From: a bacterium
GTDB lineage: Bacteria > Oederibacteriota > CAKKQC01
Assembly: GCA_919901855.1 (NCBI GenBank)
Contig: CAKKQC010000018.1
Location: 1 to 12,347, forward strand
DNA: 12,347 nucleotides
Reading direction: 5' to 3'
Below, in pieces: positions 7,602-12,347 of the stretch (position 1 is its first letter; each line of letters begins with the position of its first letter). Made by a program: the position numbers and the translations under genes. The notes beneath the pieces were generated by a model. It ran no database searches, was not told where the DNA came from, and saw only the letters and a program-made list of their open reading frames with translations.

Positions 7602-7705
7602 CAGAGGGAGGGCCGGAAGACGGTGACTCGAGGTCGGCGCCACAGCGAGGCAGCTTTCGCTGGACGCCGAGCGACCCCGAACAACCTCCTCCCGGCCCTC
7701 CTCTG
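7602..7705. repeat. nested inverted repeat in the GH9-mfd gap
   Basis: Outer arms 7602-7616 and 7692-7705 are complementary over 14 bases with one extra base in the left arm. Inside is a colinear second hairpin: 7632-7635 with 7673-7676, 7636-7639 with 7665-7668, and 7643-7648 with 7657-7662 around an 8-base loop. The element occupies most of the gap between the GH9 stop and the mfd start. Neither strand has a T-tract after the outer or inner arm, so it is not a standard intrinsic terminator. It could be a factor-dependent terminator region, an mRNA-end stabilising structure, or a palindromic intergenic repeat. Confidence 0.55.
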
Positions 7706-7715
7706 ACTCTGATCC

Positions 7716-9941
7716 CTACTTCGCCGGGGCGCAGAGGAGGCCGTAGGCGGCCGCGGCCTGCGCGATCTGCGCCACCACGAACTCGTTCATCGGGAAGCAC
7801 GTCCGCGCCTCGAAGTAGAGCTCGAGCGGCGGCCAGTCCTTCGCCTTGGGGTACGCCGATTTCTCGACGAACATGGCGTCCCACGGCCCCGTCCCCGGAC
7901 CGGCCTGCGGGTCGAACCGGTGCGGCCCCTCGGGCACGATCCCCGGCGCGACGGTTCCGTCCGGCCCGTGGTACCAGCCGTCCGGCTGGAAGACTCCGCC
8001 CGGCCACCGGCTCCCCAACTGCGTCACCCACGTCAGGTTCAGCGGGTTCCCCCCCAGCGTCATGTCGCAGTTCGTGTACTCCGCCGCCCGGAACGCCGTG
8101 TCCCCGGTGAGCGCGTACGCCATCGCGAGCGGCAGCGTCTGCGGCACGGTCGTGATCCCCCACGCCAGCGGGATCCACATGTAGTAGCCGTACCTCAACC
8201 CCCGCTTCGTCGCCGGCTCGAGCGTGTCCCGCCGCGCCCAGTTCGCCGCCGCCTCCGTGAGCATCTTCTTGAGCGCCGGGTCCGCCTGCTCCGTGCGACA
8301 GTAGACCCACACCGCCCACTTCTGGTCCAGCTTTCCGTACTCCCACAGCCCGGTGGCCGTCGTCGTCACCAGCAGATCCTTCTTAAACGCCGCGTGGAAG
8401 ACGTCCTCGCCGGTCGCGCGGAACAGCCCTGCTGCCGCGTGCATCCGGGTGTCCCGGATCTTCGGGGCATCCCCGGGGCGTTGGTGCGTCTCCGCCCAGC
8501 CCCACGCCTTCCGGGCGGATTCCACCCACATCGGGATATCCGCGGGCTTGCCGGCCAGCCCGAGGCAGAACGCGTACCGGCACGCCGCCGCCGCGTATTG
8601 ATACGAGACTTCGGGGTCCTCGGCGTACACGTACCAGTTCCCGCGGTCGTCGTCCGCCGCCTGCCCCGGCTCCGGGAAGTGGTCGAGGAAGAGCCCGAGC
8701 GACACGCCCCCGTCGGGCCGCTGCAACCGCCGCCAGTAGTCGAGCGACCACCGCGCCTCGTCCAGGATGTCCGGCAGCCCGTTGCCCGCCTCCGGGATCG
8801 CGAGCTCCCCGTCCCGGAAGTTCCCCGGCGCGAGCTCGTACGCGAGGCAGAGCACCATCGGCACCTCCGGGTGCCCGCCTTCGCGGTCCCAGTCCCCGGC
8901 GTCGTGATACCCGCCCCACGCCTCGGGCCGGGTCTCGTCCGTCCCCTCGACCTCCTTGCACGCGTCGCAGTGACCCTCCATCATCCGGCGCCTGGACTGG
9001 TGCACGGGCGCGAGCGACGGGTGATGGCAGAGCCCCCGGCTCCACTTCGTGAGCGCCGGATCGAGCGGGGTCCCGCACCGCTGCTGGTACAGCCCCCGCA
9101 TCGTGCCCACGAACGCGGCGCGGTACACGTCCGTTGCGATGCGGAACGGGTACGAGCGCCCGACGCCGTCCACGGCGACCACGTACTCCCCCGGTGTCCT
9201 GAACTCCGAGAAGTCGCACTCCCAGAGATCGGCCCGGAGGTGGTTCCCCTCCCCCGGCTGGAGCCCGTCGGGCTTGCCCGCGGCCGCTTTCCGGAGCGCC
9301 GGCGTGCCCTGGAACGCGACCCGCCCGGTTGCCTTATCGATCAACCGGAACCGGGCCCCCTTGAACCGGTCGAACGGGAGCCCCCCGAGGTCGCCGGCCC
9401 AGTACGAGACGTACGCGTACTTGTCCCTCGCCTCCGGGACGAAACCGACCTGGTTGACATGCACGGCCTCCGACCTCTCCCGGTCGGAATCGAACACGAC
9501 CTCCGTCTCCCGGGCGTTCGCCACCAGCCCCGGGAACGCTATCTTGTATTTCTCTCCGGCCTGCATCGGCTCCGGCAGGACGATCACGATCCAGTGCTCG
9601 AGCGTCCACTCGATGTGCCACTTGGGCTTGAACGGGATAGCGTAATCCCGCCCCTTGGTCTTTCTCCCTATCTTCGCCGGCCTGATCCCTTTCTTGTACG
9701 CCCCCGCCCCCGTCACCATCCAACTCCCCGTCTTCGCCGCCTTCTTGAGATCCAGGGGCACCTGCTCCACGTGCTCGTCCACCGGCTTCCCGTGCGTCGA
9801 ATAGATCCCCTTCCCGTCCACGATGTGGACCTCGATGGTTCTGTCATCCACGATCGTGACCTCCTTCAGCTCCGCCGCCCCCGCCCCTCTTGCCACCAGG
9901 AGTCCCGCCACGAGTATTCCGTATCTGTTCATGGCCCCCAT
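7716..9941 (-). CDS. secreted glycoside hydrolase family 9 (cellulase-type) enzyme
   Basis: A 741-residue inverting glycosidase expected to cleave beta-1,4-glucan or a related polysaccharide outside the cytoplasm. Seen: a signal peptide (from Met1 or Met4, cleavage near GAGAA, residue 23); an extra N-terminal beta-rich region (about 25-150); a CelD_N-type Ig-like domain starting at HVNQVGFVPE (161-170); then the GH9 barrel from about 270. YQQRCG (Cys289) and LCHH (Cys305, His306) match the structural zinc site of CelD-like GH9 enzymes. GGYHDAGDWD (343-352) carries the catalytic Asp pair, 347 and 350, and MNEFVV places the catalytic acid at Glu720. The usual PHHR substrate-binding motif after GGNPL (630-634) is not evident. 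ATG at 9941 has GGAGG 9 bases upstream. It stands alone between two structured non-coding gaps. Exact substrate is uncertain, since the family also includes glucosaminidases. Confidence 0.92.
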   Translation of the reverse strand: MGAMNRYGILVAGLLVARGAGAAELKEVTIVDDRTIEVHIVDGKGIYSTHGKPVDEHVEQVPLDLKKAAKTGSWMVTGAGAYKKGIRPAKIGRKTKGRDYAIPFKPKWHIEWTLEHWIVIVLPEPMQAGEKYKIAFPGLVANARETEVVFDSDRERSEAVHVNQVGFVPEARDKYAYVSYWAGDLGGLPFDRFKGARFRLIDKATGRVAFQGTPALRKAAAGKPDGLQPGEGNHLRADLWECDFSEFRTPGEYVVAVDGVGRSYPFRIATDVYRAAFVGTMRGLYQQRCGTPLDPALTKWSRGLCHHPSLAPVHQSRRRMMEGHCDACKEVEGTDETRPEAWGGYHDAGDWDREGGHPEVPMVLCLAYELAPGNFRDGELAIPEAGNGLPDILDEARWSLDYWRRLQRPDGGVSLGLFLDHFPEPGQAADDDRGNWYVYAEDPEVSYQYAAAACRYAFCLGLAGKPADIPMWVESARKAWGWAETHQRPGDAPKIRDTRMHAAAGLFRATGEDVFHAAFKKDLLVTTTATGLWEYGKLDQKWAVWVYCRTEQADPALKKMLTEAAANWARRDTLEPATKRGLRYGYYMWIPLAWGITTVPQTLPLAMAYALTGDTAFRAAEYTNCDMTLGGNPLNLTWVTQLGSRWPGGVFQPDGWYHGPDGTVAPGIVPEGPHRFDPQAGPGTGPWDAMFVEKSAYPKAKDWPPLELYFEARTCFPMNEFVVAQIAQAAAAYGLLCAPAK

Positions 9942-9950
9942 CTTCTCATG

Positions 9951-9955
9951 CCTCC
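9951..9955 (-). promoter_or_regulatory. ribosome binding site of the GH9 gene
   Basis: The minus strand reads GGAGG, 9 bases before the ATG at 9941. This supports that first ATG over the internal one three codons later, though a G-run before the second ATG leaves it possible. Confidence 0.7.
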
Positions 9956-9984
9956 GCAGTCGACGGTGGCCTCGTCAGCCTCTC

Positions 9985-10332
9985 GGGCGCGGGTCCTGTC
10001 GGAGATCGAACTCAGGGCAGTGGATTCAGGTCGACGCGGCACCTGTATACCGGGCGCGGGAGAAGGGGGCCGAATGTCAGCGCACTTGCGGACGCAAGTG
10101 GGCGAGCACGACACGCGGGGTCGCTGGTCAGGCGAGAACAGGTCTGGCCGCGCCTGCTCGCGGACGGAGTTGCGTCATCCGCTGCTGCGGACGGTAGCAA
10201 CTCCGGGGGTCCGTCCTCGGACCCCGCTCCGCAGGCAGGCGCTTTCCAGCAGTTGTAATGGCACCAGCTCGCTTGGGCCTCAGCCGCAATGGCGAGCGAA
10301 CGGTGACGAGGCCCCCGACAGGACCCGCGCCC
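9985..10332. repeat. 18-base perfect inverted pair spanning the structured gap
   Basis: Positions 9985-10002 and 10315-10332 are exact reverse complements over 18 bases. The right copy overlaps the 3' arms of the main structured element (10022-10366). It can therefore pair either with the inner arm at 10047-10060 or with this outer copy, but not with both. A further 10-base pair, 9968-9977 with 10304-10313, crosses this pairing. The left copy lies 44-61 bases upstream of the GH9 start codon on the minus strand. Confidence 0.8.
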
Positions 10333-10366
10333 GGTATCCCCGAACGGGCCGCGGAGACCTGAATCC
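10022..10366. ncRNA. candidate large structured RNA or complex palindromic element, family unknown
   Basis: A 345-base non-coding stretch with colinear nested pairing. P1 is 10022-10032 with 10356-10366 (11/11). P2 is 10047-10060 with 10324-10337 (14/14). P3 is 10065-10071 with 10310-10316 (7/7). Inside P3 lie a 7-bp hairpin (10083-10089/10094-10100, 4-base loop), a three-way junction (10150-10242) and a hairpin 10267-10297 (6-bp stem GCTCGC/GCGAGC with more pairing inside). Strand cannot be told from the pairing; lying just upstream of GH9, a minus-strand transcript would form the GH9 leader. I looked for signature motifs of RNase P RNA, tmRNA, SRP RNA and the group II intron domain V and found none on either strand. 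A DNA-level element such as a non-autonomous transposon remnant is the main alternative. No protein-like reading frame is present. Confidence 0.45.
10150..10242. repeat. three-way junction inside the structured element
   Basis: An outer stem, 10150-10164 with 10228-10242 (13 of 15 paired), encloses two perfect hairpins. The first is 10166-10173 with 10197-10204 (8 bp, with inner stem 10178-10182/10187-10191). The second is 10206-10213 with 10218-10225 (8 bp, loop TCCT). The hairpins are separated by a single base. This compact arrangement is the strongest local evidence that the gap is structured rather than merely GC-rich. Confidence 0.75.
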
Positions 10367-10373
10367 GCTCCCC

Positions 10374-11480
10374 CTACGCCAGGTTTCCGATCAGCTCCTC
10401 GAGCAGGCGCACGGCCGCCACCGCCCCGGCAAGGTCCACATACTCGTTCGCCACGTGGCACTGCCCCATCACCCCCGGCCCCACCGTCAACGTGTCCATG
10501 TCGTGGCGCGCGAAGATGATCGCGTCCGTCCGGCCGCGGGCGAACGCCAGCCTGCCCTTCCCCCCGGCCCGCCCCGACGCCGCCTTCGCCGCCCTCAGCA
10601 GGTCCCCGTCCCGCCGCGTCAGCGCCCCGTCGCCGTCGGACGCCACCGTGTAATCCGCGTCCGCGCCCTCGAGCAGCGAGTCCAGTTCCATCCGGAACGT
10701 CTTGCGGGTTTCCCCCGGCGCCAGCCGCCGGCTCACGGTCACCTCCGCCGCGTCCGGGATCACGTTGCTGAGAGTCCCGCCCCTGATGATCGTGGCGGCC
10801 ACCGTCGCCCGGGCCGCCGCCCCGGGCGCCACCTCGAACTCCTCGAACCGCCCGTTCAACCGCTCCAGCTCCGAGCAGAACCGCGCCGCCGCGTAGATCG
10901 CGTTCCTGCCGTCCTCCGGCCGCGAGCTGTGCGCCGCTTCGCCCCGAAACCTGACGTCCGCCCGCGCATGCCCCTGGGTCCCGATCCCGAGCAGGGGCAC
11001 CCCGGCCTCGCACGTCGGCTCGCAGAGCACGGCCCAGTCCCCGCCCATCGCCGCCATCTTCTCCGACCCGTTCGGCTTCGGCAGGTCCACGCCCTCCTCG
11101 CACACGGTGAAGCTGTACACGACCCGGATCCTGGTCTTCACCCGGGGCGCCAGCCACAGCAGTGCCGCGATCCCCGCCTTGCAGTCCGACGAGCCCAGCC
11201 CGTACACCCGCCCCCCAGTTATCCGCGCCTTCAGCGGATCGCCCTTCCATCCATCCCCCGCGACCACGGTATCCATGTGCGCGTTCGCGTGCAGTCTTCT
11301 CTTTCCGGCCCCCACCTCCGCCCACACGTTCCCGTCCGCGTCCCGCTTCGCCTTCAGCCCGTCCTTCTTCAGCCTGGCGATCACGTACTCCGTCATCTTC
11401 TCTTCCCGGCCGCTCGGGCTCGCAATCGCGACCATCTCCGCGATCGTCTTCCCCAGGAACTCCTTCATCTCCATGTCCAT
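10374..11480 (-). CDS. M20 family metallopeptidase (DapE/ArgE-like)
   Basis: A 368-residue di-zinc amidohydrolase of the family that removes acyl or aminoacyl groups from amino-acid substrates (acetylornithine deacetylase, succinyl-diaminopimelate desuccinylase, dipeptidases). The full ligand set is visible: AHMDT with His68 and Asp70, SSDCKAG with bridging Asp99, CEEG with general base Glu128 and ligand Glu129, CEPT with Glu154, and CHVANEY with His342. The dimerisation lid (about 165-285) contains AAHSS (His184) and LSNVIPDAAEV. No signal peptide, so it is probably cytoplasmic. The start ATG at 11480 lies four bases after the GH3 stop with AAGG just before it, suggesting cotranscription with GH3. 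It could serve arginine or lysine synthesis, but its place between two polysaccharide hydrolases leaves room for an amidase acting on a sugar- or peptide-linked substrate. Confidence 0.93.
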   Translation of the reverse strand: MDMEMKEFLGKTIAEMVAIASPSGREEKMTEYVIARLKKDGLKAKRDADGNVWAEVGAGKRRLHANAHMDTVVAGDGWKGDPLKARITGGRVYGLGSSDCKAGIAALLWLAPRVKTRIRVVYSFTVCEEGVDLPKPNGSEKMAAMGGDWAVLCEPTCEAGVPLLGIGTQGHARADVRFRGEAAHSSRPEDGRNAIYAAARFCSELERLNGRFEEFEVAPGAAARATVAATIIRGGTLSNVIPDAAEVTVSRRLAPGETRKTFRMELDSLLEGADADYTVASDGDGALTRRDGDLLRAAKAASGRAGGKGRLAFARGRTDAIIFARHDMDTLTVGPGVMGQCHVANEYVDLAGAVAAVRLLEELIGNLA

Positions 11481-11484
11481 GCCT

Positions 11485-12347
11485 TCATCTTCTCACCTCG
11501 CCCCGCAGCCGCTCGTCGCGCGACGACGCCCCCACCATGATCGCGTAGGCCCCCGGCTCCACCACCCACGCCTTCTTCCCCGGGTCCCAGCACGCGAACG
11601 CCTCGGGCCCCAGCGTCACCGTCATCCGCTTCGCCTCCCCCGGCTTGAGCCCCACCTTCACGAACCCCTTGAGTTCCTTCGGCGGCCGCGGCACGCTCGG
11701 AGCGCGCGCCCCCACGTACACTTGGGCCGCCTCCGCCCCCTCCCGGCCCCCCGTGTTCCTGATGGTGAACGAAACCCTGACGGCCAAGTCCCCCGAGGCG
11801 GTGTCCGGCGCGATCCCCAGCTCCGAGTACTCGAATGTCGTGTACGAGGCCCCATAGCCGAAGCAGAACTGCGGCTCCACGCCCTTCCGGTCGTACCCGC
11901 GGTATCCCACGAAGATTCCCTCGCCATACACGGCCCGCTTCGGCTCGACGTCCCAATCCCTGCCGTAGAACGGCGCGCAGGGGTTGTCCCCGGGCCGCCG
12001 CTCGAAGGTCGCCGGCAGCTTGCCCGAGGGATTCACGACCCCGAACAGGATATCCGCCACTGCCCGGCCGCCCTCCTGCCCCGGATACCAGGCGTGGACC
12101 AGCGCCGGCACGCGGTCGAGCCAGTTCCGCCAGTCGACCCCGCCACCCGCGAACAGGATGACGATCGTCCGGGGGTTGGCCGCCGCGACCGCCCGGATGA
12201 GGTCCCCTTGGGACCGGGGCAAGGCGTAATCCCGGTCCGACCCCTCGCCCTCGCGGTCCTGGTTGAACCCCACGCACACGACCGCGGCGTCGGCGGCGGC
12301 CCCCGCCCCCCCCCCCCACCCCGCCCCCCACGCCCCCCCCCGGCCCC
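11485..12347 (-). CDS. glycoside hydrolase family 3 beta-glucosidase, C-terminal part
   Basis: The frame is open to the window edge, so the N-terminal (beta/alpha)8 domain carrying the nucleophile is not visible. What remains is the GH3 C-terminal alpha/beta sandwich, with VVCVGFNQ, EGEGSDR (which should hold the acid/base Glu), WYPGQEGG, ILFGVVNPSGKLPATF and the GYRGYD and CFGYGASYTTFEY motifs. A fibronectin-III-like domain follows (TIRNTGG, GAEAAQVYVG, PKELKGFVKV). Such enzymes release glucose or xylose from oligosaccharides, a fitting partner for the GH9 enzyme downstream. The stop is four bases before the M20 start. Residues read from the last 47 bases are mostly Gly and probably unreliable. 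Confidence 0.92.
   Translation of the reverse strand, partial: GRGGAWGAGWGGGAGAAADAAVVCVGFNQDREGEGSDRDYALPRSQGDLIRAVAAANPRTIVILFAGGGVDWRNWLDRVPALVHAWYPGQEGGRAVADILFGVVNPSGKLPATFERRPGDNPCAPFYGRDWDVEPKRAVYGEGIFVGYRGYDRKGVEPQFCFGYGASYTTFEYSELGIAPDTASGDLAVRVSFTIRNTGGREGAEAAQVYVGARAPSVPRPPKELKGFVKVGLKPGEAKRMTVTLGPEAFACWDPGKKAWVVEPGAYAIMVGASSRDERLRGEVRR
12301..12347. other. C-rich low-complexity window end
   Basis: Forty of the last 47 bases are C, including a 12-base run at 12306-12317. The sequence lies within the GH3 reading frame, where it would encode an unbroken Gly-rich stretch not expected of that family just before the ADAAVV strand. It is likely to be sequencing or assembly noise at a contig edge. 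Confidence 0.7.

Noticed and set aside
7602-7705. Intrinsic terminator between GH9 and mfd
   Set aside because: The stems are good, but no T-tract follows on either strand.
10022-10366. RNase P RNA, tmRNA, SRP RNA or a group II intron in the structured gap
   Set aside because: The conserved motifs (GAGGAAAGTCC, the tmRNA tRNA-like ends, GGAAGGAAGCAG, and the domain V hairpin) are absent on both strands.
10022-10366. An insertion sequence with terminal inverted repeats
   Set aside because: The arms could be read as terminal repeats of about 40 bases, but no transposase fragment or flanking target-site duplication is evident. A non-autonomous element cannot be excluded.
7920-11540. A 1206-codon plus-strand open frame running across GH9, the gap and the M20 gene
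   Set aside because: It is Arg/Pro/His-rich, with no recognisable motif, and antisense to two clear genes. Long antisense frames are common in GC-rich DNA.
1-12347. CRISPR arrays, tRNA genes, a replication origin, or phage and plasmid genes
   Set aside because: No regularly spaced direct repeats, tRNA cloverleaf, DnaA-box cluster or mobile-element proteins were seen on reading both strands.

Overview
The window is GC-rich bacterial chromosome, roughly 70% G+C by eye. Every gene I can support lies on the minus strand, so transcription runs from the high-coordinate end to the low. Two SurA/PpiC-type periplasmic foldases, one of them with a lipoprotein signal, point to a diderm bacterium. The GC content, frequent GTG starts and a mfd-foldase-pdxA-rsmA cluster resemble uncultured soil or sediment lineages (for example Rokubacteria/NC10-like, Acidobacteria-like or delta-proteobacterial), but the sequence alone does not fix the taxon. 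There are no tRNA or rRNA genes, CRISPR arrays or recognisable insertion sequences.

In transcription order the window opens with a carbohydrate-related block. It holds the C-terminal part of a GH3 beta-glucosidase (12347 to 11485, cut by the window edge in a C-rich, suspect stretch). Four bases later comes an intact M20 metallopeptidase (11480 to 10374). About 430 non-coding bases follow, then a secreted GH9 cellulase-type enzyme (9941 to 7716). GH3 and GH9 fit beta-glucan or related polysaccharide breakdown. The role of the M20 enzyme between them is open.

The non-coding gap between the M20 gene and GH9 is the most unusual part. Positions 10022-10366 form a nested, colinear set of perfect inverted repeats: three successive closing stems, a three-way junction and two side hairpins, as expected of a large structured RNA or a complex palindromic DNA element. 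An extra 18-base copy nearer the GH9 start could compete for the same pairing partner. A smaller nested inverted repeat fills the 151-base gap between GH9 and mfd (7602-7705).

The second block is a tightly packed six-gene operon: mfd, a PpiC-type lipoprotein, a SurA-like foldase, pdxA, a 102-residue membrane protein, and rsmA. All five junctions are 4-base stop/start overlaps, one ATGA and four GTGA, so the genes are very probably translationally coupled. The products serve transcription-coupled repair, outer-membrane protein folding, pyridoxal-phosphate synthesis and 16S rRNA dimethylation. The grouping looks like a housekeeping cluster rather than one pathway.
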